Shown: positions 1-11,370 of the stretch, one piece after another
How positions within the stretch are numbered: the stretch's first letter is position 1
Layout: each line of letters starts with the position of its first letter
From: Chinchilla lanigera
Taxonomy: Eukaryota; Chordata; Mammalia; Rodentia; Chinchillidae
Length of the DNA stretch: 64,000 nucleotides
NCBI RefSeq assembly: GCF_000276665.1
Contig: NW_004955417.1
Coordinates: 25,731,578 to 25,795,577 of the forward strand
Direction: 5' to 3'
Made by a program: the position numbers and the translations under genes
The notes under the pieces: model-generated
Database searches by the model: none
What the model saw: only the letters and a program-made list of their open reading frames with translations
Told to the model about the DNA's origin: nothing

Positions 1-479
1 ATATTCAATCCTTAGAGGTGTGGCATTCAGATATATGCAAAGTGTCCACATATTAAATAGAAAGTACAGGTAACCCAAGAAAACCTGGGTAAAGTGTATA
101 AATGGGTAACCACAGCGAGAGTAAAATGAAAATAGAAAACAATTATAAAAAGAAATGCAATCATGTAGTTTTCAGAAATGTGAAAATTAAAATAAGAATA
201 AGGTATTATTTTTTATGTTAGGCTAATAAAAATGCAAAGTTTGCTCTTACCCAGTGTTGATTAACAATTAGGGAAATAGGAGCTCTCTTAAACTACTGGC
301 AGATGTACAAATAGACACCACTATTCCGGAGTATCTTCTAGTAATACGTCTATGTGACCTTCAGGGTTTGCTTCTAATTCTACTTCTTGGTATCTGGGAA
401 AACTAACATTTTTGCTTACAGGATACATGAGCATATTAACTGAAACATTGTTTAATCAGCAAAATATTGTGTGATGGCA

Positions 480-830
480 AAAAAACACCCCACCAAAACT
501 TTAAATAATAGAAGAATGTTTAAATAAACTATCACATGTCCAGGGTTTGGCCAGTTATGCAACAGTTAATGAGTTACACTTTTATGTACCAACACGCAAG
601 AAAAAAAATCTCTAAAATATTAAGTTAAAAAGTTCAGACTTAGGTAAAACAGTGTCACATTACATATTTAATCCCACAGCAAATGATACTAAATAATACC
701 GTAGGCAGTTTTCTATAGATACACATACGTACGTGGATGCAACTTTGTAGGTTACGTGTATGTATGAAATTACCACCATGAGACCTTTTGCTCTGTAAAA
801 TTAATGTGTGCTAATGAAAATGTATTTAAA
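480..830 (+). mobile_element. possible ancient LINE-derived fragment
   Basis: The order of phrases (taaataaactatcacatgtcc, an A-rich block, then a 'taaaacagtgtcacattac' block) resembles the 3' region of old mammalian LINEs, with heavy decay. The family cannot be assigned by eye and the boundaries are approximate. Confidence 0.3.
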
Positions 831-1390
831 AGGAAATTTTAAGAAAAGAACCAAGCAGATCTGGAAGAGGAGTAATGAGGAGAGGGAGTGGATTTAAGCA
901 TTTGGAAAAGCAGAGAGGAAACTTTGAAGTCACCCGGCCAGCGCCTTCACCAGTGGCACCGTGTTGGGCTGGTGGCACCAGAGTCATGGTTGGTGATTGG
1001 GAAATGAACGGGCACAACACAGGAAGAACGGGACGCCATTTACAAGACTCTTCCAATCCTTGTGCTTAAGGGACAGAGAGTCTGTCGGAGTCCCGCGGCC
1101 TCCTGACGCTTGTCACCTCCGCTGTGCCCACAGCAAACGCTTGGCTCTCAGGCCTCAACAGGAGCAAAAGCTGGTGAACTTGAGCAGCATCATTTCACTC
1201 ATGTTAACTTTTAAGGTGATCTTATTTTTTAGCAAGCTATAATTTTTTCCATTTACTGTAATGCTGTCACATTTGCTTCTGAAAATAGATTTACTTAATT
1301 GTAACAGTCAGTGGAGATACAGATACATATTTAGGCCCATAGTAAACATATACACAAAGAATATATACATGTACTTACTATTGTGTATAA

Positions 1391-1478
1391 AGATACATGT
1401 CTATATAAAACTGCTACTAAGCAATAACGTAGGTAGATACATATCTATATAAAACTGCTGTTAGGTAGTAATGTAGGT
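1391..1478. repeat. two-copy 44-bp tandem duplication
   Basis: Copies at 1391-1434 and 1435-1478 both start agatacat and share tctatataaaactgct. The differences I see between them are all transitions. It lies in a COL14A1 intron. Confidence 0.75.
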
Positions 1479-1960
1479 GGTACATTAACAGGTCAAATAT
1501 CTTGAGGGGAAATGCAAACAACTGAAATTTCTGAAACACTACCCTAATTATCTGCATTTCTACACAAATAAAATTAAATTGCTGCTATTTTCATGGGCTT
1601 TAAAAAATTTAATTGAAGCATTTAGTTCTGGTATAAAACATATCATTTTAAGCCAATAATATATATCATTCATGAGTAACAGTAGTCTAATATAAGCACC
1701 AAATGAATAAATCCTCTCCTCTTTCAAAAATTTAAGAGGATTTGGCATAGGAAGTTTTCTCAAACTATGAAACCATCTCCAGGGAGTGCTAGAGCTAGGA
1801 GGCAAATTTCCAGGTAAGGATCATTATGAACGTACACAGTGCACAATGTGTGGGCTTTACCTAAAATAATATGACATAATCCCGTGTCATTAAGAAAAAT
1901 GAATGATATGTACTGTTTTGAGACTTGTGTTGGAGCTAATGGTTAACATCTGTTTCCCAG

Positions 1961-2014
1961 GGTGGTCCAGGACTTCGTGGACCGAAGGGCCAGCAAGGTG
2001 AACAGGGTCCAAAG
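1961..2014 (+). CDS. COL14A1: COL14A1 exon, COL2 helix (first exon in window)
   Basis: This 54-bp exon, bounded by tttcccag and gtaatg, reads as six perfect Gly-X-Y triplets (GGP GLR GPK GQQ GEQ GPK; window residues 1-18). A symmetric exon of 54 bases or a multiple of 9 is typical of fibril-associated collagen helices. It belongs to the COL2 triple helix of collagen XIV, which lies between the TSPN-containing NC3 region and NC2. It is in phase 0 and joins the next exon without a shift. Upstream COL2 coding is outside the window or was not recognised in the preceding intron. Confidence 0.93.
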
Positions 2015-3424
2015 GTAATGTGCTCTCTTTCTGTCTCTGTCTCTCTCTTTCCATCATCATTCCATTTACCCTTGTCATCTAAAGCTCCTGCATTTGATGG
2101 CATTCGTGTCTAACGCTTTTTCCTTACTTTGAAAGATTTGTGCTTTTGAATCAAAAAGAATATTAATAACTGAGTGAAAGCAAGGTTTCCCAGTGGGGAG
2201 TGAGCGTGGATGGTGTGAGTGGTTGGATCTGCAAGGTGGTTCTGTCTCTGGTTCACCCTTCTCTTCCCCCATCTATAGTAAAAAGTCTTCAAAGGAATCA
2301 CGTAGACTCACAATGTAGCATCAGTCCCTTCCAGGTAATTTCTCATATTTTGGAGGCTGCTTCCTCCTTTACCACTTCCTCCATTCTCACTGTCCAAAGC
2401 CATCAAGGATGGTGGTCCAGGTTGTACACTGCACAAGGGACCAAACCGGAGGACGAGGCCATGCCAAGCCATGTCTAGACACATGCTTTTCTGCTTTGCA
2501 CAAAGGCATCCCAAGGACTGGCAGAAGCCCAGCCACTAATTGAGTTCGGGCCTCACCCTCTTCTCTCTGGCTTTTGGCACATCTTCCATGTTCTGCCTCC
2601 AGTGTCCTGACTTTCTGATCTCTCACATCTGCCCTAACGTCCCGGCTGGATCACATCATTGTCTCTGAGAACCTGCAGCCGTGCGCTGTTGTCTGGAGAA
2701 CACACTGCCTCCTTGCTGGCGTGGCATTCAAGGTCCTTTAGGTTGTAATTCCCCATCCCATTTCCACGCGGATGTCACTCCACACGATCGGCTCCCAGCC
2801 CATCGGGTGCAGTTTACTGCTTCAGTGTGGTTCCTTGTCAAATTTGCATAGCGTTTATTCAAAAAAGAAGGCAGCATTATAGAACTTTTCGCTATACAAT
2901 TGGAAACAGATGGCACAAGGTAGGAGGAAATTTGGGGGAGAGAAAGAATCAGCGGAGGAGGGCTGAGGAGCACGAGTCTGGTCCAAGCCAGTTCAAAGCT
3001 CAGGTCCTGAGATGTCACCTTCCTGGGCTGTGCTTGGGGTCAGACTTGGTAGATCTCCCCTGACTCCCCCTAAGAGCCGGGCTGTGCTTATGGGCTCCTC
3101 TCCTCAAACAAGGTGGCCTGGGGCTGCCTGCCATCCACGTTGGTGAGCTCCAGGATATCAGTGCTTCAGCACAGCTCCCTTATTTCCCTAGCATCCTCCT
3201 GGGTGACATCTCCAATCCCACAGATGGACTCATCTACAGGAGTTTGCTGACCTCATGCTCACCCACTCCTCTGATTGGCCACTCCTTCATATGATGACCT
3301 GGGTGAGGGAAGACAGGAGCATGAGGTGGTGCTTGGAGAATCTGGCTGGACAGAGGTCGATCTCTTGTCTGCCCCCGTAGGTACAGGTGACCTGTGCTCT
3401 GACAGGAAAGCCCCAGTACTGATT

Positions 3425-3543
3425 CTTTTTTATTCTTTTTGTTTGTTTGTTTTTTGTTTTTTGTTTTCTACTACCAGGAATCGAACTCACGACGTTGCGC
3501 TTGCCAGGCAGGCGCTGTGCCACTGAGCTAAATCCCCAGCCCC
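3425..3543 (-). mobile_element. ID-type SINE (tRNA-derived), antisense
   Basis: Read on the minus strand it starts GGGGCTGGGGATTTAGCTC, has an A-box-like TAGCTCAGTGG and a B-box-like GAGTTCGATTCC, and ends in an A-rich CAAA tail (the T-rich stretch 3425-3470 on plus). This is the rodent ID layout. It is a retroposon, not a functional tRNA gene. Confidence 0.85.
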
Positions 3544-4539
3544 TCTTTTTTATTCTGTTGAGTCAAGTGACGGGGGTTGAGAAGCCCAAGACAACTGCAC
3601 TGCTGGCTTCTCCTAGTCATTTTTGTCTCCTAGTCATTTTTTTTGTCTCTGATTTTATAGATAAAATGGACCACCTACTTTCTGCTCTATTCTATTTTCT
3701 GTTCCTCAACAATGTGTAACTAATAGATTATTCAGCAGTTATTAAGGTATGTCTAAGCTGCAGCCAGCCTTTTTAATCCTCTTTTTAGTGTTATAATAAA
3801 ATATTTTAAAAGAATTTTGTTACTTACATTCATTAACCGTAGTATGGATTTTGAGGTGCAGTCTGGGACGGTTCCTCTTCACTCAAGGCTGTTTATAAAG
3901 GGCTTTGGGTTGGACCTGCCGTGCCTCCTGGGAGAGCTATGGGGGCTTCTCTCCTCCCACTGATTCTCCACCCACGTAGGATTCCTGACCCCCTGCCCCA
4001 GGAGCCCCTGAAAGTGCTTGCGTTAGAGTCACGAATCTCCTACTCGGTGCCAGCTCCTTGGGCTCCACTTTCATCCCTTTCGCCTTTGCACAGGCAGGGA
4101 CCGGCCTGGACCCCTCTCTGCTTGCGGTATTTTCCTCCTTTGACAGGACCACCCACTTCATCTTCGGTCTCCACCCCAGCTTTAGGCTTCGCCATTTTGG
4201 ATTCTTTCCCGGCTTTTACTCCCTCTCCTTTCTCCCCAATTTTTGTTTGGTTTCTGTCAATTTTCCCTTTCACTGTAACAGCACGCCCTCCCCTGTGGAC
4301 ATGTCTTCGGCACCCCGAAATCCGCCCCTACTCAGATCCCGCCTGAATCCGGACTGCTAGACATGCGCCCGTGGTTGACCCTAACGAAACTCAGTCCGCG
4401 CTCAGTGTGTTTATGTGCTTTGTCCCGTCGTTATTTTTCTTCCACGTTCTTTGCTCCAAGTGATGGATCCACCAGTCTCACATTTCAGATGCTGCCCACA
4501 TTTTCCCTCCAAAGAGGGTGCTAAAGAGACCTCTGTACC

Positions 4540-5120
4540 TCTTATTCATTGCTGTTTTGTCACAGAGCCATGAAACGGGAATCCCGAAGTGTCCATTTAC
4601 TGGTGAATGGACAGAGAAAGTACATGTACTCCAAGGGGTACTATGTAGCCATAAAACAGACATCACAAACCACTCTTTTCATTTGTGACACATAGATGGA
4701 GCTGAAGGCCATTATGTTAAGCGAAGTAAGTCAGACATAGAAAGACAGGTACCACGTGGTTTCATCCATAGGTGGAATCTAGAACAAAAGTTGATCTCGT
4801 AGAGGTTGAGAGGCTGCAAAGAGTAGGAGAGTATAGGAGAAGGGCTGACCAGCACACACTGAGTTCCCGTTATACTGGGACAGTGAGTCTTGGTGTTCTA
4901 TCATGAAGTAGGGTGACTGTATAACAGTACCAACTGTGTATTTCAGAACAGCTAGAAGAAAAGATTTTGAATGTTTCTACCACAAAGAAATAAGTGTATG
5001 TTTGAGGAGATAGATATGCTTATCTTGATTTGAACATCACATAATCATGCATGCATTGAAACATCACACAGAACCCCATTAATACGTAGTTTTAATGTGT
5101 CAATTAAAAAAATAAAGATA
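4540..5120 (+). mobile_element. LINE-1 3' end, old subfamily
   Basis: The end of L1 ORF2 and the 3' UTR are recognisable in order: aagtgtccattta, tactatgtagccataaaa, gatggagctgaaggccatt, atgttaagcgaagtaagtc, gtggaatctag, ttttgaatgtttctaccac, gaaacatcacacagaacccc and tgtgtcaattaaaaaaataaag. It looks 5'-truncated, carries frame-breaking changes and has no usable reading frame. It resembles the L1MA/L1MB class. Confidence 0.85.
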
Positions 5121-6316
5121 GTATCCAAGTATCAGAATCCTAGCTTAATAAAAGAATGGCATTCATTAGAATCATAGAATGAGGCAGGGAAGAACAAGAG
5201 ATTGACAATAAATAGATTTTTCTGGCTCTAAGATTGCAGAGGTGGTGTGGTTTAATTAAACCATGACAAGGTCTAAATGTAGAAGTCAGTTTACTGAAGT
5301 GAAAGGGATGTCTGATCTTGAAAAGAAAGGAAACCAAATAATATTGATTCCAGGGCCATTTGTAGGCATTGAAGATGCAGAGAGGGCAGGATCGAGGTGG
5401 AGGAAAATGAGCTGGACACCAAGGTGCCAGGCAGAGGGTGCTGGGGTGGGTCGGTATCAGTGATAGGGAGGAGAGAGGTGGTTGGTCTCCTTCCCCTCCA
5501 TGATTGAGACATCACAGACCAGGAAGGTGTCTTCAGCACTTCCTCTTTCTTCAGAATTTCTTTGGGAGTGTGGGGATATCTAGTCACTTACATAACTGGC
5601 ACAGCATTCTATCTATGGAAGCAAAAATTTAAAAGTGAATTGTAGTAATCACCTGTGTTTGTTGTCCTGACTTATTGGTGATGTCTGGCGTGCGAGGAGA
5701 ATCATTTGAGGTTTGGAGTTTGGTTATCCTCTGAATGTTTTGTGTCTTAGGAAAAATTCTGTAAGTGGATAAATTCTAAGTGCTATAAGCAGAAATATCC
5801 CTTAGGGGGCAGAGGGTCTATTCCACAATGACCTTTCTTATTGGGAGCTTGGCCAGGCCCCAATATCCTAAAACAAGGGTATGGTGAAGGTTTAAATAAA
5901 ATAGACAAGTAATACAGCTTTGGGGCCCAGGAAGGTCAGAGCTCTTGGGGCTGAGACAAGACTTCTCTGGATTGCCTGTATTTATTGGGTTTCAAACAGG
6001 TGCGGCGGTGGGGGGGCGGGGCATGAGGGAAAAATGAAAGCAATAGTTGATGTAAAGGTGGGAAACCGAGTAGGACCTTGAGAAGTTAGAACAAAGACTT
6101 CTGTAGCAGTAAATTTTGCCAGCAGAGAGAATTGTCTTCTCTCTTAGTTTATCATCCTGGAATCTTTGAGTGAGAGTCAGCCCTGCAGTTGCAGTGTCAA
6201 CTGGCCTTCAGAGGCTGTGAATATGAGCTTTTTGAACACAGCTAGAGGGCCCTTTATGGTCAGCAACCCCACCCTCACACAGCCTGGTCCCCAACAATTT
6301 CTCTCTTGTCTTCCAG

Positions 6317-6412
6317 GGACCAGAGGGTCCTCGGGGGGAATCAGGCCCTGCAGGACCTCAGGGACCCCCAGGACCTCAAGGACCAAGTGGTATGTCCATT
6401 CAAGGAATGCCG
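6317..6412 (+). CDS. COL14A1: COL14A1 exon, COL2 helix with Gly-X-Y interruption
   Basis: This 96-bp exon lies between cttccag and gtgagt (window residues 19-50). Eight triplets from GPE to GPS are followed by GMSIQ and then GMP. The five-residue GMSIQ (residues 43-47) breaks the Gly-every-third pattern, an imperfection I recall at the same place in human collagen XIV (GLSIQGMP). Interruptions add flexibility to FACIT helices. The exon is in phase 0 at both ends. Confidence 0.96.
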
Positions 6413-7514
6413 GTGAGTGGTGCACAAATGTTCACATGGGTTATATTGTGATGACTCTTCCAAGAGAGTCTTCTGTGCCCTAATAACGAGCCCCCATCCC
6501 TTCGAAAGCAAGCAGTGATGGGGGTCCACTCAGTAGCTCTGCCCACAGTCCACTTTTTGCTTGAAGGTGGGGTTCTTACCACAAACAGGTACACGTGCAG
6601 CAGGTGGGTACATCCTGAAGCATTCTTTCCACAGAAGGAAAACAGGGCTTCACACATATGTATAGCTCTTTTCTTGTTTGACCAAATTCTTAATGGATGT
6701 GGTAACAACTGGAAAGTAATAAATGTTACATGAAGTTAATTATTCACTACTGATTTGTAGTAATGGTGGCTAAAGAGTAATGAAAGCCATTGCTTTATGA
6801 TCCTCATTTCAGCGTGTCTCAAAGTGCAGTCCATTGTGCGAGCCTTCGATTTTACACTGTGTATGCTGCACAGCTGCATTTCTTTGAAAAGCTACTTTGC
6901 ACCATTAAAAACAAACTTAATTCCATTTATTCATCTTCATTAATAGAGATCTAGAGTTAAAGTATAAAACCAATCTGTGATTAACACTTGGAGCAACCAG
7001 ATCCTTGAAAGCTTACTTTTTAGTGATCTTTCTTTGGGTTTCCCTTGCTGACAAGTTTTCCTCACAAAAGTTTTTCACATTTTCAAAACCATTAACACAC
7101 CAATTTGTGTAGTTACTACTATTAATAACAAATATTTGTTGCAGTCTTACTATCCACTAGGTCATGTGCTTGCATGTCTATACTTATACTCTATTGTATT
7201 TTTCTAGCTAAATCCCAAACAAAGCAAATCTATATAGATGTGAGATTTTTAGTAAAATATAAGATGGTCCCCTCTGTGCATGGACAGTGTCAGCTTGGCC
7301 ACACGTGAATGTGTATTCTGTGTTGAGATTGTTTTGTGAATGTTCAGTCCCCTAGCAATGTTTATCTACATGGTATAACCTATTCTAGAAGTGAAGTATG
7401 CCTTTTAGATGTTCGTGGGAGAGCACGTTAGTGCTGAGAGTATTCTAACAGTCAGAGAAGCAAGGACCAAGCATTTACTCCTGTGAACCTGACTCTGTGC
7501 TCTCGGATATTCAG
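6413..7514 (+). other. COL14A1: COL14A1 intron
   Basis: A 1.1-kb intron running from gtgagtgg to gatattcag. I recognise no repeat or exon in it. Confidence 0.8.
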
Positions 7515-7568
7515 GGAATGCCGGGAGAGAAGGGAGAGAAAGGAGACACTGGCTTTCCTGGGCCACAG
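7515..7568 (+). CDS. COL14A1: COL14A1 exon, COL2 helix
   Basis: This 54-bp exon between atattcag and gtacta encodes GMPGEKGEKGDTGFPGPQ (window residues 51-68), six perfect triplets. The GEK GEK GDT charge cluster is typical of FACIT helices and of helix-stabilising Lys-Gly-Asp/Glu contacts. It is in phase 0 on both sides. Confidence 0.96.
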
Positions 7569-7898
7569 GTACTATTTTTATATCTTTCTTTTGGTGGTAG
7601 CTGTCGGCTTCTCGAGCTTTGCCAAGGATCCAGGACTGAGCCTCTGAAGTCAGCCATGGCCTTTGTGCTGCTTGTGTCCATCTAGCTCGTGCCTCTCCGA
7701 GAGCCACGCTGAGGGGCCGGTGGGAGATGCTGCCTGGTGGGAGATGCTCCCTGGTGGGAGATGCTGCCTGGTGGGAGATGCTCCCTGGTGGGAGATGCTC
7801 CTTCCCCGGGCGTAACTTTTGGGTCTGAATTCCATCACAGAGGGTCTCCCCTTACACCAGGAGGTTGGTGAATGTTTTTCCTGTCCTATTCTGCCTAG
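7569..7898 (+). other. COL14A1: COL14A1 intron (330 bp) with minisatellite
   Basis: A short intron from gtacta to ctgcctag. About a quarter of it is a five-copy 17-bp tandem repeat (7718-7802) that ends about 97 bases before the next exon. Confidence 0.85.
7718..7802. repeat. 17-bp minisatellite, 5 copies
   Basis: Five head-to-tail units of tggtgggagatgctSCC (copies at 7718, 7735, 7752, 7769 and 7786) differ mainly at one g/c position, which alternates between copies. G-rich on the sense strand, it sits inside a 330-bp intron. Confidence 0.95.
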
Positions 7899-7952
7899 GG
7901 TGTCCCAGGAGGTGTGGGCTCGCCAGGACGTGATGGTTCACCCGGCCAAAGG
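7899..7952 (+). CDS. COL14A1: COL14A1 exon, COL2 helix
   Basis: This 54-bp exon between tgcctag and gtaaga encodes GVPGGVGSPGRDGSPGQR (window residues 69-86), six perfect triplets, phase 0 on both sides. In human collagen XIV I recall nearly the same block (GIPGGVGSPGRDGSPGQR). Confidence 0.96.
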
Positions 7953-9957
7953 GTAAGAACTCGCCTCAGGCTGCTTCTGGGCCAAGCATGCTTCTCTCCA
8001 GCCGCTCTGCTGCTGGCAGAGTTTATGTAAGGAGTTAGAGGCAGGGTTTGCTCTTTAACTTGCCTTGCCAATCTCCATCCTACCCATGCTGCCTCTATTT
8101 CCATTCACGAACGTCTTCCATGTCCACTGCTTCCCCCTAGCACTGGAAAAATGTGTCCACTCCTGTATCAAACATTTCCAAATCGGCAACAGCCCTTTCC
8201 GAATGCTTCTAACCTGAATATAGTTTGTGCTGAATTGCATGCACTGGTTTAATGGAGTTTTCCCCAGTTCTTTCAAATCCTGAAGGCACAAACCTAAAGG
8301 AAATCAGCAACCATATAAACTGAAATTTTAGTACACCTTATTCACCGGGGGAGCAAACAGCAGGCTGGAAAATTCACTGTGAATCAGACACTTCCCTGCA
8401 TTCCACTCAGGGTGACTGAGCCACTCGGAAATATGGACCCTGTTTACCCTGTTGAAGTACAGGTGTGGGACACTGAATCCTACCTCTTCTTTGCTTAAAC
8501 ACCCAACTTTCATTTGCCTAAAATCTCGGCGTAGTCTCTGTTCATCCAGCAGAATTAGTCGGTAGAACATGTTTTGGTACATGTATCCAGAGGCCTTCTG
8601 TGAAAGTGAGCTGCATGCGGGGGCCCTGGTACGTGAGGCAGGGGTGTCTATAAGTATTTATGTGTTTTGGCAGAGGGCTCAGGCTAAGATCCTGTGTGGT
8701 TACACACCTAGATTCCTTCATGATTCCTGAAGCTCAGAAAAAGGCAAGTTGAAAGATTTGGTTGAGTGAGTTTATTTGATTTATCTGTGCATAAAGTCCA
8801 GTATTGGCAAAGAACTCCCAAGTGAAACATGCTGGATTAGCACTTGAATCGTTTGACTTTGGAATGCTTTCTTTTAAAGTCAATGCACCAACGTGGACTT
8901 TTTATAAATATTTTGCTGTTCTTCCAAACATGTGTTTGTGTTGTGTTCTGGAGGATCCAAAGTCTTAAATAAAGTGATAAGGTATCTACACTTGGATATC
9001 TAACAAGACATTATAAAATACCTTATGATAGCATAGAGTGTCTGTCTGGTAGTAAAACTCTGAGGGTGTGTCTGATTCCTACTTTGAGAGCTTCTTGAAT
9101 AGAAAAGGAATTGCTTTTTCATCTGGTTTTCAATGGATACTCATTCATTATAGAGCCACGTTTTTTCAGAAATGATGGGAACCCCATGATAATACTTTAG
9201 AAAAGATCTTTGGGGGCAGCTCTATGCTTGTGTATAGCTCAAGGGGAGGCCATTCATAGAAATACGACAGTGGTGCCCCCTAGAAGCATGTAACAACCAC
9301 ACTATGTGAGGGAAGGACCACATCAATTGTTTTCAATCAACCCTATGTTAGCTGAGCACATGCTTTGCACTGTTTAGTACTCCCACCTGGAAAGAGTTGC
9401 TCATGACCATCTTCACAGGAGAATCCACAAGAGGAGATTAGTACTGTTGCTAAAGGAAGCAATTTCTAAACTACCTGCCTTGAGGGAATAAAAAGAGGGG
9501 TAGGTTCTAGAACATGACTGTCACCCTGGGCCAGGAAAACAAATGATTCTTTAGAATATAGAAGGAAGACAGGAGGAGAAGGTGGTGAAAACAGAATTAT
9601 TTAGCTGGATATATTTAGTCAAATGATCTGTAGGCTTAAGGGTAGCAAAGTTATGAAACCATTAGTTACTTAGCAGGATTGCAAGGCAGGAGGCCCAGGA
9701 CCTACTTGAGTCAGGGTAGACAGATCTGGGGTGAGGACTAGCCTGGAAGACTCACTCCATGGAGGGCCAGGTCTCTCCGGTTGGGCAGCAGGGGAGGAGA
9801 GATGGCTTAAAGAGTACTAAGAACAAGCACCTTGTGATAATCTCTGTTTGGCCATAGGCCTAGAGGCACAGTGACCGTTGTGTGTAACAGACTGAAAGCA
9901 GGTGGAATGATGAGACTTACTGCTAAAGACAGTGGCCGGGGACACAGTACTGAACCC

Positions 9958-10250
9958 CCACTACTTACAGGAGGAGAGATTCAATGTGGCTCATAATTGC
10001 AGACGATTCACTTAGTGGTTGACTGGCTTCAAGGCAGGACCATCATGCTGGAAAGACACGGCTAACAAAGCCGCTGGGTTCACGGCAGCTGGACAGAGAG
10101 CAGGGGGATGGTGCCTGAGAAGTAGGGGTCGGGGTCAGACACAGACTCCAAAGCCCAGTGTCATGAACACCCAGACACACCAGAAGTGTGCCTCCCCGCT
10201 GGGTGACATTTCAAGCCAACTGAGTTGACACAATCAAGCTTAGCCATCCT
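9958..10250 (-). mobile_element. LTR-like fragment (ERVL-MaLR type), antisense
   Basis: The phrases gagagattcaatgtggctca, gcaggaccatcatgctgga and cacaccagaagtgtgc match, in the same order, a second copy at 44898-45172 in this window. On the minus strand the layout resembles rodent MaLR LTRs. It is degraded and the ends are approximate. Confidence 0.5.
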
Positions 10251-11153
10251 GTCCATTCCAGAACATTCCCCAGCTGGGGGGGTCTGTCCAGGAACCAGGA
10301 AAGCGAAGCTGTTTTCTTCCTTTGATCTCAGAACTTGATCACTTAATGGTGCTGTGCTCTCAACTCCCCCAACCCTAAGCGAGTGAATCCTACAGTAAGC
10401 GAAGAAGGAGGGACCTGCAGTTAAGACTTGAGTCAATGTCCAGCCCGTGTTCCTAGCTCTGTGGCACCTGAGCGCTGGTGAGGGCTGGGGCCATTCCCTA
10501 CTCTGGGCTGGTGGCCAGTCCTTACTGTACAGTCTTCCTGTTTAATCTTTGCCTTTTGTTATCGACAGTAAGAGCTCACACCTGTGAGCACCACCACCTT
10601 GACCATTAGCTTAGGGAAAGGCTGACAGCTCTCTCCTGGAGCTGCTGCCAATGTCACCCCTGAATTTACCCATGAGGCAGAAGGGGTTCACAAATCAGAA
10701 AGAAGACGAAACATCTGCTCCTCTCGTGTTTCTGGCTTACTCTGACATTTCCCAAGGCGAATGTTGGACACTCAGAGGCAGCTTTTTTCCAGCACCGGGC
10801 CTGCGGCCACAGCAGCTCTCCAGCGCAAGCTGGACTTCTTCACTGAGCAAGTTTCCACCCCGGCTGGAGGCCCCAGAGCACAGCGCAGGCACTGACTTTT
10901 CAAGCCGAAGTGCGAGTTCATGTTCCATAGCTGAAGCAGTCAGGCATCCAGCTTCCACCCAGTCTTTCCAGCTGAGAACGTTCTGCGCTTGTCTTTCTTT
11001 TCCACTATACATCGTGCCTCTTTTCCTCTGCTCTTGCTGTATGAGCTCAGGGCTCACCCTGTGTTCTCTGGGCACCTCTGATGTATTGTGCATTTCTTAG
11101 CCAGAGGGCCCTAGGGAAGCCAGAAGGAGCAGATGAGACACATGTGCCTGACG

Positions 11154-11277
11154 GATGGATGGATGAGTGAATACATAGCTAGAGAGCTAGCTAGGTAGCT
11201 AGCTAGCTAGCTAGCTAGATAGCTAGATAATAGACAAATAATAGATCAAGGACGGATGGATGGATGGATAAATAGAG

Positions 11278-11325
<48 letters not shown>

Positions 11326-11370
11326 GATAGGTAGCTGATAGATAATCGATAGGCAGGCAGACAGATACAA
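11154..11370. repeat. compound GGAT/CTAG/GATA microsatellite
   Basis: Runs of ggat, then ctag (about 11185-11225), then a long gata/tagat block (about 11276-11330), followed by aggcaggcagacag. This is a low-complexity, mutable tract within the intron. Confidence 0.95.

Larger units (their letters stand above)
1..1960 (+). other. COL14A1: COL14A1 intron (partial, 3' end)
   Basis: No further Gly-X-Y exon was found here on either strand. The stretch is AT-rich. It contains a possible old LINE-like segment around 480-830, a two-copy 44-bp tandem duplication at 1391-1478, and ends in the acceptor tgtttcccag just before the first exon seen. Confidence 0.7.
2015..6316 (+). other. COL14A1: COL14A1 intron
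   Basis: A 4.3-kb intron holding an antisense ID SINE (3425-3543) and a sense L1 3' end (4540-5120). The rest is unassigned sequence with no additional Gly-X-Y exon. The acceptor is cttgtcttccag. Confidence 0.75.

Noticed and set aside
3425..3543. tRNA-like A and B box sequence (minus strand)
   Set aside because: It has an ID SINE body and an A-rich tail and no complete tRNA cloverleaf, so it was annotated as a retroposon. The same applies to 32101-32208, 51325-51404 and 59105-59194.
4040..4273. 77-codon minus-strand frame rich in Lys/Glu, looking like a small nuclear protein or retropseudogene
   Set aside because: No protein family recognised, no poly(A) tail or target-site duplication seen, and a competing open frame on plus (3921-4346). 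Probably chance. A protein search would settle it.
2015..6316. Possible missing collagen exon in a long COL2 intron
   Set aside because: I looked for Gly-X-Y frames with GT/AG borders and found none, and the flanking exons join in phase giving the collagen XIV order I recall.
7718..7802. CRISPR-like array
   Set aside because: Direct 17-bp tandem units without spacers in a mammalian intron, so a minisatellite.
10651..11100. 149-codon plus-strand open frame in the 9-kb intron
   Set aside because: No domain, no splice context and an overlapping open frame on minus (10737-11093). Consistent with chance in moderately GC-rich DNA.
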